Both the position numbers and the translations under genes were made by a program. 64,000 bases of DNA from Streptomyces deccanensis. GTDB taxonomy: Bacteria; Actinomycetota; Actinomycetes; Streptomycetales; Streptomycetaceae. Below, in pieces: positions 36,090-43,947 of the stretch (its first letter is position 1; each line of letters begins with the position of its first letter). The stretch spans positions 7,564,001 through 7,628,000 of the forward strand of contig NZ_CP092431.1 of NCBI RefSeq assembly GCF_022385335.1, written 5' to 3'. The notes beneath the pieces were generated by a model. That model did no database searches and was not told where the DNA came from. It was given only the letters and a program-made list of their open reading frames with translations.

Positions 36090-37474
36090 CCGAGCTCGCG
36101 ACCATGGAATTCCACCCGCAGCCCCAGGCCGGCGAGGCCAGGCCCTGGGCGTTCCCGGCGCCCGAGCGCGGCACTCTGGACAACGGCATGACCGTGCTGC
36201 GCTGCCACCGCCCCGGCCAGCAGGTCGTCGCCGTCGAAGTGCTCCTCGACGCGCCCCTGGACGCCGAGCCCGCCGGCATCGAGGGCGTCGCCACCATCAT
36301 GACCAGGGCCTTCTCCGAGGGCACCGACAAGCACACGGCCGAGGAGTTCGCCGCCGAGCTGGAGCGGTGCGGCGCCACCCTCGACTCGCACGCCGACCAC
36401 CCCGGCGTACGCCTGTCCCTCGAAGTGCCCGTCTCGCGGCTGGAGAAGGCCCTCGGCCTGCTCGCCGACGCCCTGCGGGCCCCCGCGTTCGACGACGGCG
36501 AGATCGAGCGACTGGTGGCCAACCGGCTCGACGAGATCCCGCACGAGACCGCCAACCCGGGCCGCCGGGCCGCCAAGGAGCTCTCCAAGCAGCTGTTCCC
36601 GGCCACCTCCCGGATGTCACGGCCCCGCCAGGGCACCGAGGAGACCGTCGAGGGCATCGACTCCGCGGCCGTACGCGCCTTCTACGAGCGCCACGTCCGC
36701 CCCGCGACGGCCACCGCCGTGGTCGTGGGCGACCTCACGGGGGTCGACCTCGACACGCTGCTCGGCGACACCCTGGGCGCCTGGACCGGCTCACCGGCCG
36801 CCCCGCGGCCCGTGCCGTCGGTGACCGCCGACGACACCGGGCGCGTGATCATCGTGGACCGTCCCGGTTCCGTGCAGACCCAGTTGCTCATCGGCCGCGT
36901 GGGCGCCGACCGGCACGACCGTGTGTGGCCGGCCCAGGTGCTCGGCACCTACTGCCTCGGCGGCACCCTCACCTCCCGTCTGGACCGCGTCCTGCGCGAG
37001 GAGAAGGGCTACACCTACGGCGTGCGGGCGTTCGGCCAGGTGCTGCGGGCCGCGCCCGACGGTTCGGGCGTCGCGATGCTCGCCATCAGCGGCTCCGTCG
37101 ACACCCCCAACACCGGGCCGGCGCTGGACGATCTGTGGACGGTGCTGCGCACCCTCGCCGCCGAGGGCCTGACCGACGCCGAGCGCGACGTCGCCGTGCA
37201 GAACCTGGTCGGGGTCGCCCCGCTCAAGTTCGAGACGGCCGCGGCCGTGGCGAGCACGCTGGCCGACCAGGTCGAGCAGTACCTGCCGGACGACTACCAG
37301 TCGACGCTGTACCGCCAACTCGCCGCCACCGGCACCGTGGAGGCCACCGCGGCGGCCGTGAGCGCCTTCCCGGTGGACCGTCTCGTGACCGTCCTCGTCG
37401 GGGACGCCGCGCAGATCGAGGAGCCCGTCAGGGCCCTCGGAATCGGCGAAGTCACCGTCGTCCCGGCCGAGTAG
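36086..37474 (+). CDS. M16-family peptidase homologue, inactive subunit
   Basis: A 462-residue M16 protein with the same length as its upstream partner. Where HxxEH should be, the sequence reads EGVATIMTRAF, so zinc ligands and the catalytic glutamate are missing. The C-terminal half keeps the R/Y substrate-binding motif (DRVLREEKGYTYGVRAFG) typical of inactive partners in mitochondrial processing peptidase-like heterodimers. GTG 36086 overlaps the previous stop by 4 nt. It probably forms a heterodimer with the upstream gene product. A strong terminator follows. Confidence 0.9.
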   Translation: MTELATMEFHPQPQAGEARPWAFPAPERGTLDNGMTVLRCHRPGQQVVAVEVLLDAPLDAEPAGIEGVATIMTRAFSEGTDKHTAEEFAAELERCGATLDSHADHPGVRLSLEVPVSRLEKALGLLADALRAPAFDDGEIERLVANRLDEIPHETANPGRRAAKELSKQLFPATSRMSRPRQGTEETVEGIDSAAVRAFYERHVRPATATAVVVGDLTGVDLDTLLGDTLGAWTGSPAAPRPVPSVTADDTGRVIIVDRPGSVQTQLLIGRVGADRHDRVWPAQVLGTYCLGGTLTSRLDRVLREEKGYTYGVRAFGQVLRAAPDGSGVAMLAISGSVDTPNTGPALDDLWTVLRTLAAEGLTDAERDVAVQNLVGVAPLKFETAAAVASTLADQVEQYLPDDYQSTLYRQLAATGTVEATAAAVSAFPVDRLVTVLVGDAAQIEEPVRALGIGEVTVVPAE

Positions 37475-37503
37475 GGGAACGACCGTACGGACGCGTGTCA
37501 GTG

Positions 37504-37535
37504 GGGCCCTGGTGACGGAAGAGTCACCAGGGCCC
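37504..37535 (+). terminator. Terminator of the M16 operon
   Basis: Perfect 13-bp arms GGGCCCTGGTGAC (37504-37516) and GTCACCAGGGCCC (37523-37535) with a 6-nt loop, followed by a short T-rich stretch. Confidence 0.85.
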
Positions 37536-37586
37536 ATGTTTGTCCGTATTGATGGCGGAGGTTGTGTGTCTGACCTGTGGCGTAGT

Positions 37587-37612
37587 TAACAAATCCTGTG
37601 ATCCGTTTGTTA
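37587..37612. promoter_or_regulatory. AT-rich inverted repeat upstream of the riboswitch
   Basis: TAACAAA (37587-37593) and TTTGTTA (37606-37612) are perfect 7-bp arms with a 12-nt centre. It is an unusually AT-rich element for this genome, about 75 nt before the riboswitch, in the expected promoter zone. Confidence 0.45.
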
Positions 37613-37679
37613 TTTCGAAGACGGCCCACTTAGCGTCAGTCCGGCTGTTCGTCAGAAGTTCGCCGCACCCGCGGCACCG

Positions 37680-37850
37680 GACAGTCATCGCCGAGTCCCC
37701 ATGGCGCGAGCCAGGGGAGCCGGGGACCCACCGAAGTCCCTGGGGTGAATCGGGTGCCCTTCGCGAGCGACGCGAAACGAGGGGTAGCCGTAGGAGACCT
37801 TCCTGCTCCGAACCCGTCAGCTAACCCGGTAGGCGAGAAGGAAGGAAAGG
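37680..37850 (+). promoter_or_regulatory. Cyclic di-AMP riboswitch (ydaO/yuaA leader)
   Basis: The leader shows the conserved ydaO elements in order: CGCCGAGTCC, GAGCCAGGGGAGCCGGGGAC, GGGGTGAATC, a variable arm, GGGGTAGCCG(T)AGG, then CCTTCCTGCTCCGAACCC, GTCAGCTAACCCGGTAGGCGAGAAGGAAGG. The last helix pairs CCTTCCT with AGGAAGG next to the ribosome site (GAAAGGA). Ligand binding is therefore likely to lower expression of the M23 peptidase gene downstream. Association with cell-wall hydrolase genes is well known in actinobacteria. Ends are approximate. Confidence 0.9.
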
Positions 37851-37862
37851 ATCAGCCACTTC

Positions 37863-38651
37863 ATGGCGTTCACCCGCGCCCCCGGCAAGCACCGCCGTCC
37901 CGGCCGTGTGCAGCGCACGACCACGAGGAACGTGGGCGTAGCCGCTCTCACCACCACCGGTGTCTTCGGCACCCTCGCCGGCCCCGCGCTCGCCGCGGAG
38001 GAGCCCGCCGTCGAGCAGACCGGCCTGAACCAGATCATCACCCTCGGCGACACGGTCGCCGACCAGGTCGACGCCCAGGCCGTGGCCCAGCAGCAGGCCG
38101 CCGAGGTTGCCGCCGTCAAGAAGAAGGCGCAGGAGGAGGCCAGGAAGGCCGCCGCCGAGAAGGCCGAGCAGGAACGTGCCGCCGCCAAGGAGCGCGAGGA
38201 GATCAAGGCCCGTGCCGCCCGCGCGGCCGAGCGCGAGCGCCTCAACGCCTACGTCGCCCCCATCAGCGGCTCCTACATCTCCACCGGCTACAAGGCCGGC
38301 GGCGCCGTCTGGTCCTCCGGCAGCCACACCGGTGTCGACTTCCACGCCGCGTCCGGCACGGCCGTCCACGCGGTCGGCTCCGGCACGGTCGTCGAGGCGG
38401 GCTGGGGCGGTGCCTACGGCAACAACATCGTCATCAAGATGAACGACGGCACGTACACCCAGTACGGCCACCTGTCGTCCATCGGCGTCTCCGTCGGCCA
38501 GACGGTCACCCCCGGCCAGCAGATAGGCCTCTCCGGCGCCACCGGCAACGTCACCGGCGCGCATCTGCACTTCGAGGCCCGGACGACGGCCGAGTACGGC
38601 TCGGACATCGACCCCGCCGCGTACCTGCGCTCGCACGGCGTGAACGTCTGA
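37863..38651 (+). CDS. Secreted M23-family peptidoglycan endopeptidase
   Basis: An exported cell-wall hydrolase of 262 residues. A Tat- or Sec-like signal (basic N terminus, then VGVAALTTTGVFGTLAGPALA) is cut near A44. A coiled-coil region rich in Ala/Glu/Lys follows (about 70-128), then the LytM/M23 domain (130-262). Zinc and catalytic residues are H155 and D159 (HTGVDFH), H203 (YGHLSS) and H236 (HLHFE). It should cut peptide crosslinks in peptidoglycan. Expression is controlled by the c-di-AMP riboswitch in its leader. It stands alone, with terminators on both sides. Confidence 0.95.
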   Translation: MAFTRAPGKHRRPGRVQRTTTRNVGVAALTTTGVFGTLAGPALAAEEPAVEQTGLNQIITLGDTVADQVDAQAVAQQQAAEVAAVKKKAQEEARKAAAEKAEQERAAAKEREEIKARAARAAERERLNAYVAPISGSYISTGYKAGGAVWSSGSHTGVDFHAASGTAVHAVGSGTVVEAGWGGAYGNNIVIKMNDGTYTQYGHLSSIGVSVGQTVTPGQQIGLSGATGNVTGAHLHFEARTTAEYGSDIDPAAYLRSHGVNV

Positions 38652-38673
38652 CGCGCACCCACGCTTCCAGGAG

Positions 38674-38699
38674 GCCCCGGCTCACCGAGCCGGGGCTTT
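38674..38699 (+). terminator. Terminator of the M23 peptidase gene
   Basis: GCCCCGGCT-CACCG-AGCCGGGGC has a perfect 9-bp stem, followed by TTT. Confidence 0.85.
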
Positions 38700-38851
38700 C
38701 CTCGTTCTACGAACCACTTGTGACGTACCTCCTGTCCAAAAAATATCCCTGGATTCCGGTCCGCCATCGGAAATTCCGCTCCGCTGCAATAGAGTCGCTG
38801 GAACACACGTCAATCATCGACGTTTCACGGGGATTAAGGCGGAGGTCGGTC

Positions 38852-39556
38852 ATGCGTATTCCGGCGCACTCGGTATGCACGGCGATCCGTGATGACATCG
38901 TCGCGGGTGTCTACGAGCGCGGCAGCCGGCTCACCGAGGAACTGCTCGCCCGCCGCTACGGCGTCAGCCGGGTGCCCGTGCGCGAGGCGCTGCGCACGCT
39001 GGAGGCCGAGGGCTTCGTGGTGACGCGCCGGCACGCGGGCGCGTGCGTCGCCGAGCCGACCGAGCAGGAGGCCGCCGACCTGCTGGAGATGCGCATGCTG
39101 CTGGAGCCCCTGGGCGCCGCCCGCGCCGCACAGCGCCGTACGGAGGCGCACCTCAAGGTGTTGCGGGGTCTGGTCAGGCTGGGCCAGGAGCGGGCCAGGA
39201 GGGGCAACAGCGAGGATCTGCGCTCCCTGGGCGGCTGGTTCCACGAGACGCTCGCACAGGCCTCCGGCAGCCCCGCCCTGACCTCGACACTCGCCCAGCT
39301 GCGGCACAAGATCGCCTGGATGTACGCGGTCGAGGCGCCGTCCGACCCCATGGAGTCCTGGGCGGAGCACGGCGGCATCGTGGACGCGGTCGCGCGCGGC
39401 GACAGCGACCGCGCTCGGACGATCACGTCCCTGCACACCGAGCGGGCCACGGCCGCGCACCGGCTCCGCTTTCCGCCCGGGCCCGGCGGGACCGAGCGCC
39501 CCGAGCGTGTGAGGACTTCGCAACACCCCGTAAACATGCCGAGCCTGCGGCATTAA
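38852..39556 (+). CDS. GntR-family regulator (FCD/FadR subfamily)
   Basis: A 234-residue regulator. The winged helix-turn-helix is at residues 8-70 (TEELLARRYGVSRVPVREALRTLEAEGFV). The FCD domain keeps three metal-site histidines (WFHETL, EHGGIV, SLHTER), but the usual aspartate before the first is replaced by Gly in LGGWFH, so metal binding may be altered. ATG 38852 has GGAGGT 5 nt upstream, which rules out the longer frame running back through the M23 gene. It is convergent with ptsH across a shared terminator. The target and effector are unknown. It is not DasR: the length and domain type differ. Confidence 0.9.
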   Translation: MRIPAHSVCTAIRDDIVAGVYERGSRLTEELLARRYGVSRVPVREALRTLEAEGFVVTRRHAGACVAEPTEQEAADLLEMRMLLEPLGAARAAQRRTEAHLKVLRGLVRLGQERARRGNSEDLRSLGGWFHETLAQASGSPALTSTLAQLRHKIAWMYAVEAPSDPMESWAEHGGIVDAVARGDSDRARTITSLHTERATAAHRLRFPPGPGGTERPERVRTSQHPVNMPSLRH

Positions 39557-39638
39557 CACGGGCGCCGTATACAAAGAGGGAAGAATTCCGAGGGGCATTT
39601 TTCCTGCTGCCCGCAGAACGGAAACCGGATGTAAATGA

Positions 39639-39672
39639 GAAGGGCCCGCCCGATAAATCGGACGAGCCCTTC
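39639..39672. terminator. Shared terminator of the GntR gene and ptsH
   Basis: Outer arms GAAGGGC and GCCCTTC enclose an inner CCGAT-AA-ATCGG hairpin, between two convergent genes. Confidence 0.7.
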
Positions 39673-39725
39673 GGTTGTGCGCGGGGCGGCTTTTTCAGGC
39701 CTTTCCGCTGCGGTTACCCGGTCAC

Positions 39726-40007
39726 TCAGACCGTCTCGGGGAGTTCCTCGAGCCCCTCGGCGACGAGCTTCGCCAAACGGTCCAGCGCGACGTCCGCGCC
39801 TTCGGCGTCGGAGGCGAGCACGATCTCCTCGCCGCCCTGGGCACCGAGGCCCAGGACCGCGAGCATGGAGGCCGCGTTGACGGGGTTCCCGTCGGCCTTG
39901 GCGATCGTCACGGGGATACCGGAGGCCGTGGTGGCCCGGACGAAGATGGATGCGGGTCGGGCGTGGAGGCCCTCGGCCCAGCCGACGTTGACGCGGCGCT
40001 CAGCCAT
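39726..40007 (-). CDS. ptsH: HPr phosphocarrier of the PTS
   Basis: The general phosphotransfer protein between enzyme I and the sugar-specific EIIA proteins, 93 residues, usual size. The phosphorylated histidine is H15 (GLHARPAS). S47 in NAASMLAVLGL lies where the HPr-kinase target serine sits in Firmicutes. ATG 40007 has GAAGGG upstream on the minus strand. The promoter region carries two overlapping DasR-type operators, linking HPr supply to N-acetylglucosamine sensing as known in S. coelicolor. Confidence 0.97.
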   Translation of the reverse strand: MAERRVNVGWAEGLHARPASIFVRATTASGIPVTIAKADGNPVNAASMLAVLGLGAQGGEEIVLASDAEGADVALDRLAKLVAEGLEELPETV

Positions 40008-40042
40008 GTGATGCTGCCCTTCAGGTGTCTCGGGTGCTGCAG

Positions 40043-40058
40043 AGAGGTCTAGACCGGG
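40043..40058 (-). promoter_or_regulatory. DasR-responsive element (dre) 1 upstream of ptsH
   Basis: Contains GGTCTAGACC as a perfect palindrome and matches the dre consensus ACTGGTCTAGACCAGT at 12 of 16 positions. It is centred 43 nt before the ptsH start. Confidence 0.8.
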
Positions 40059-40072
40059 TTGTCTAGACCAGT
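40057..40072 (-). promoter_or_regulatory. DasR-responsive element (dre) 2 upstream of ptsH
   Basis: Matches ACTGGTCTAGACCAGT at 13 of 16 positions, with the right half TCTAGACCAGT perfect. Centre-to-centre distance to dre 1 is 14 bp. Confidence 0.85.
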
Positions 40073-40195
40073 TTCCCATATGGGGCGACCGACCGGAACG
40101 GGCCCACGGCCTGACCACGAACCGGCTGTCGCACTTCTGTTGTTCTTCTGTCGTGCCTCCCCAGACTGCCCCGCGCCGTTGTCGGACGCGAGCCG

Positions 40196-40201
40196 TACTC
40201 T
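40196..40201 (+). promoter_or_regulatory. -10 hexamer (TACTCT) of a leaderless patA promoter
   Basis: TACTCT is of TAnnnT form and is followed by exactly 7 nt and the patA ATG. No ribosome site is present, supporting a leaderless transcript. Confidence 0.5.
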
Positions 40202-40208
40202 GGGGCCC

Positions 40209-43200
40209 ATGCAGACCTCGTCGGACCGGCACGAGTACCCCGCCCACTGGGAGGCCGACGTGGTGCTGCGCGACGGCGGCACCGCACGCATCAGGCCCAT
40301 CACCGTTGATGACGCCGAGCGTCTCGTCAGCTTCTACGAGCAGGTCTCGGACGAGTCGAAGTACTACCGCTTCTTCGCGCCGTACCCTCGCCTGTCCGCC
40401 AAGGACGTCCACCGCTTCACGCACCACGACTTCGTGGACCGGGTGGGGCTCGCCGCCACCGTCGGCGGCGAGTTCATCGCCACCGTACGCTACGACCGCA
40501 TCGGCGCCGACGGAATGCCCGCGTCCGCCCCCGCCGACGAGGCCGAGGTCGCCTTCCTCGTACAGGACGCCCACCAGGGCCGCGGCGTCGCCTCCGCACT
40601 GCTCGAACACATCGCCGCCGTGGCCCGCGAGCGCGGCATCAGACGCTTCGCCGCCGAGGTGCTGCCGGCCAACAGCAAGATGATCAAGGTGTTCACCGAC
40701 GCCGGGTACCAGCAGCAGCGCAGCTTCGAGGACGGCGTCGTCCGGCTGGAGTTCGACCTCGAACCGACCGACCGCTCCCTCGCCGTCCAGCGCGCCCGGG
40801 AGCAGCGCGCGGAGGCCCGGTCAGTCCAGCGGCTGCTCGCCCCGGGCTCGGTCGCGGTCGTCGGAGCCGGGCGCACACCGGGCGGAGTGGGTCGCAGCGT
40901 GCTCGCCAACCTCCGGGGCGCGGGCTTCACCGGGCGGCTGTACGCGGTGAACAAGGCGCTCGGGCAGGACGAGAAGGAACTCGACGGGGTGCCCGCGCGC
41001 CGGTCCGTCACCGACATCGAGGGACCCGTCGACCTCGCGGTGATCGCCGTCCCCGCCGCCCACGTCCCCGAGGTCGTCGCCGAGTGCGGGGAACACGGCG
41101 TGCAGGGCCTCGTGGTCGTCTCCGCCGGATACGCCGAGAGCGGGCCCGACGGCCGCGAACGCCAGCGCGAACTGGTGCGCCAGGCCCGCACGTACGGCAT
41201 GCGCATCATCGGGCCGAACGCCTTCGGCATCATCAACACCGCCCCCGACGTACGGCTCAACGCCTCGCTCGCCCCCGAGACTCCGCGTTCCGGGCGCATC
41301 GGTCTCTTCGCCCAGTCCGGCGCCATCGGGATCGCCCTGCTCTCCCGGCTGCACCGGCGCGGGGGAGGGGTCACCGGCGTCACGGGCGTCTCCACGTTCG
41401 TCTCGTCCGGCAACCGCGCGGACGTCTCCGGCAACGACGTCCTCCAGTACTGGTACGAGGACCCGGACACCGATGTCGTCCTGATGTACCTGGAGTCCAT
41501 CGGCAACCCGCGCAAGTTCACCCGCCTCGCCCGGCGCACGGCGCTGGTCAAGCCGCTCGTGGTGGTGCAGGGGGCGCGCCATGGCTCCGCGCCCCTGGGG
41601 CACGCGGTGCGCGCCACCCGGCTGCCGCACACCACCGTCTCCGCGCTGCTGCGGCAGGCCGGGGTGATCCGGGTCGAGACGATCACGGAACTGGTCGACG
41701 CGGGGCTGTTGCTGGCCCGGCAGCCTCTGCCGGCGGGGCCGCGGGTGGCGATCCTGGGGAACTCCGAGTCGCTCGGGATGCTCACGTACGACGCGTGTCT
41801 CTCCGAGGGGCTGCGACCGCTGCCGCCGCAGGATCTGTCGACGGGGGCCTCGGCGCGGGACTTCCACACGGCGTTGTCGCGGGCCCTCGCCGACGACTCG
41901 TGCGACGCGGTGGTGGTGACGGCCATACCCGCGCTGGGCGAGACGTCGCCGGGGGACGCGGCCCTGGCGGAGGCGCTGATGTCGGCCGCCGCCGCGAACC
42001 CGTCGAAGCCGGTGCTGGTCGTCCACGTCGAACTGGGCGGCCTGGCGGAGGCGCTGTCGGCCGCGACGAGCACGGCACCGAGGGGCGCGGAGACGGCTGC
42101 CGACGCCGACCCGCACCACCCGGCGGAACACACGGCCACGGCGGGGGAGGCCACGGGCCCGAGCGTGCCCGCCTCAGGCGTCCGGGGCCCTGGTGCGCCG
42201 CCCGGCGCCGGCGCGGAAGGACCAGCTCTCGGCGGCCCCGGCGCGGCAGGACCAGGCGCGGGACGCCCCGGCGCGGCAGGCCCCGGCGGGCCGGCGGCCC
42301 AGGCCGTCGAGGGGGCGCAGCGCGTGCCGGCAGCCCCTCCGGAGCCGCCCGGCGCCCGGCTCATCCCCGCCTACCCCGCCGCCGAGCGGGCCGTCCGCGC
42401 GCTCTCCGAAGCCGTGAACTACGCCCAGTGGCGGCGGGACGCGGCGGAGCCGGGCCGGGTGCCCGAGTACGAGGACATCGACGAGAAGGGCGCGGCCGAG
42501 CAGATCGACGCGCTGCTGGCCAGGGGCGAGGGACTCACCCTCGGGGCCGAGGAGACGGGCGCGCTGCTCGCGCGGTACGGCATCCACCTGCGGCAGGCGC
42601 GCCCCGCGCCGACGCCCGACGAGGCCGCGAAGGCGGCGCGGCTCATCGGCTATCCCGTCGCGCTCAAGACCACCGCCCCGCACCTGCGGCACCGCGCCGA
42701 CCTGGGCGGCGTACGGCTCGACCTGGCGGACGAGGAGCAACTGCGACGGGCGTACGCGGAGTTGACGGAACTCTTCGGTGGGCCGGACGAACTGCGCCCG
42801 GTCGTGCAGGGCATGGCTCCGCGCGGGGTCGACACGATCGTGCGGACGGTGGTGGACCCCGCTGCCGGAGCGGTGCTCTCGTTCGGGCTCGCCGGCCCCG
42901 CGTCGCAGCTGCTCGGGGACATGGCGCACCGCCTGATTCCGGCCACCGAGCGGGACGCGGCCGCACTGGTCCGGTCGATCCGGACGGCACCCCTCCTCTT
43001 CGGCTGGAGGGGCTCGGCCCCCGTCGACACGGAGGCCCTGGAGGAGCTGTTGCTGCGGGTCTCCCGGCTGGTCGACGACCACCCCGAGGTCGTGGCGGTC
43101 TCGCTGGAGCCCGTCGTCGTCGCCCCGCAGGGCCTCAGCGTGCTCGGCGCCACCGTCCGGCTCGCGCGCCCGCCCGCCCGCGACGACCTCGGCCCCCGGA

Positions 43201-43217
43201 CGCTCCCGGTGTACTGA
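40209..43217 (+). CDS. patA: PatA-type protein acetyltransferase: GNAT domain fused to NDP-forming acyl-CoA synthetase domains
   Basis: A 1002-residue protein with a GNAT acetyltransferase domain first (about residues 15-185, acetyl-CoA loop QDAHQGRGVASALLEH). CoA-binding and ligase domains of the ADP-forming acyl-CoA synthetase type follow (about 205-620, SVAVVGAGRTPGGVG, LFAQSGAIG), then a Gly/Pro/Ala linker (about 620-725) and an ATP-grasp half (about 760-1000). An N-terminal GNAT is the unusual order described for S. lividans PatA, which acetylates and controls acyl-CoA synthetases. The ligase half probably senses ligand rather than catalysing. The ATG at 40209 has no ribosome site; TACTCT 7 nt upstream suggests a leaderless message. 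It is divergent from ptsH. Confidence 0.93.
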   Translation: MQTSSDRHEYPAHWEADVVLRDGGTARIRPITVDDAERLVSFYEQVSDESKYYRFFAPYPRLSAKDVHRFTHHDFVDRVGLAATVGGEFIATVRYDRIGADGMPASAPADEAEVAFLVQDAHQGRGVASALLEHIAAVARERGIRRFAAEVLPANSKMIKVFTDAGYQQQRSFEDGVVRLEFDLEPTDRSLAVQRAREQRAEARSVQRLLAPGSVAVVGAGRTPGGVGRSVLANLRGAGFTGRLYAVNKALGQDEKELDGVPARRSVTDIEGPVDLAVIAVPAAHVPEVVAECGEHGVQGLVVVSAGYAESGPDGRERQRELVRQARTYGMRIIGPNAFGIINTAPDVRLNASLAPETPRSGRIGLFAQSGAIGIALLSRLHRRGGGVTGVTGVSTFVSSGNRADVSGNDVLQYWYEDPDTDVVLMYLESIGNPRKFTRLARRTALVKPLVVVQGARHGSAPLGHAVRATRLPHTTVSALLRQAGVIRVETITELVDAGLLLARQPLPAGPRVAILGNSESLGMLTYDACLSEGLRPLPPQDLSTGASARDFHTALSRALADDSCDAVVVTAIPALGETSPGDAALAEALMSAAAANPSKPVLVVHVELGGLAEALSAATSTAPRGAETAADADPHHPAEHTATAGEATGPSVPASGVRGPGAPPGAGAEGPALGGPGAAGPGAGRPGAAGPGGPAAQAVEGAQRVPAAPPEPPGARLIPAYPAAERAVRALSEAVNYAQWRRDAAEPGRVPEYEDIDEKGAAEQIDALLARGEGLTLGAEETGALLARYGIHLRQARPAPTPDEAAKAARLIGYPVALKTTAPHLRHRADLGGVRLDLADEEQLRRAYAELTELFGGPDELRPVVQGMAPRGVDTIVRTVVDPAAGAVLSFGLAGPASQLLGDMAHRLIPATERDAAALVRSIRTAPLLFGWRGSAPVDTEALEELLLRVSRLVDDHPEVVAVSLEPVVVAPQGLSVLGATVRLARPPARDDLGPRTLPVY
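42206..42295 (+). repeat. In-frame 30-bp tandem repeat in the patA linker
   Basis: The block GCGCGGCAGG (GCGCGGAAGG in the first copy) recurs at 42211, 42241 and 42271, exactly 30 bp apart. It encodes a decapeptide close to PGAAGPGAGR. The unit keeps the frame, so copy-number change would only alter linker length. Confidence 0.8.
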
Positions 43218-43346
43218 GCGTGCCGCTCCCGGCGACACCGGAGACGGCGCACGGCCACCGTACGGACGGCGCGCGAGCCCGCGCATTGATCCGTGCACGA
43301 CAGAACGGAGACGGCAGAGCGGTCCCTCGCAGTCAGTGCGCCACCG

Positions 43347-43352
43347 TAGGAT
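43347..43352 (+). promoter_or_regulatory. -10 hexamer (TAGGAT) of a leaderless promoter
   Basis: TAGGAT is followed by 7 nt (GGACGTC) and the ATG of the DUF5998 gene. No upstream ribosome site is visible. Confidence 0.55.
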
Positions 43353-43359
43353 GGACGTC

Positions 43360-43947
43360 ATGGCCAAGACCAGTACGACGACCCAGGGGCTGCGTGCGGC
43401 GATCGAGCGCAGCGGCTACTACCCGGCCCTCGTGGCCGAGGCGGTGGAGGCCGCTGTCGGCGGCGAGGCCATCAAGTCGTACCTGGTCCATCAGGAGACG
43501 ACCTTCGACGCGAACGAGGTGCGGCGGCACGTCACCGTCCTCGTCCTCACGGGCAACCGCTTCATCGTGAGCCACACCGACGAGCAGGCCGCCGACAGTA
43601 CGTCGCCCACGCCGTACGCCACGACGTCGACCGAGTCGGTGAAGATCGGCCGCATCTCGTCGGTCGTGCTCAGCCGGGTCGTCGCCAATCCCGAGTCGTA
43701 CACCCCGGGCACCCTGCCCCGCGAGGTCGTCCTGACCATCGGCTGGGGAGCCGTCTCCCGCATCGACCTGGAGCCCGCCGCCTGCGGCGACCCCAACTGC
43801 GAGGCGGACCACGGGTACACGGGCAGCTCGACGGCGGACGACCTCAGCCTGCGCGTGAGCGAGGCAGGGGACGGCCCGGAGACCGTGCGTCAGGCCCTCG
43901 CCTTCGCGCAGTCCCTCTCCGAGGCGACCGCGGACACCGCCCGCTGA
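43360..43947 (+). CDS. DUF5998-family protein
   Basis: A soluble protein of 195 residues with no signal or membrane segment. The sequence has beta-rich stretches (VTVLVLTGNRFIVSHTDE, SVVLSRVV, EVVLTIGWGAVSRIDLEP) and a CGDPNCEADHGYTG cluster that could bind metal. It matches the DUF5998 proteins of actinobacteria, whose role is unknown. The stop overlaps the ATG of the phosphodiesterase-like gene by one nucleotide (TGATG), so the two are translationally coupled. ATG 43360 is preferred because it lies 7 nt after TAGGAT. Confidence 0.85.
   Translation: MAKTSTTTQGLRAAIERSGYYPALVAEAVEAAVGGEAIKSYLVHQETTFDANEVRRHVTVLVLTGNRFIVSHTDEQAADSTSPTPYATTSTESVKIGRISSVVLSRVVANPESYTPGTLPREVVLTIGWGAVSRIDLEPAACGDPNCEADHGYTGSSTADDLSLRVSEAGDGPETVRQALAFAQSLSEATADTAR

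Noticed and set aside
38852..39556. The GntR gene next to ptsH as dasR
   Set aside because: It is an FCD-type GntR protein, whereas DasR is of the HutC type with a UTRA domain. Only the dre sites point to DasR.
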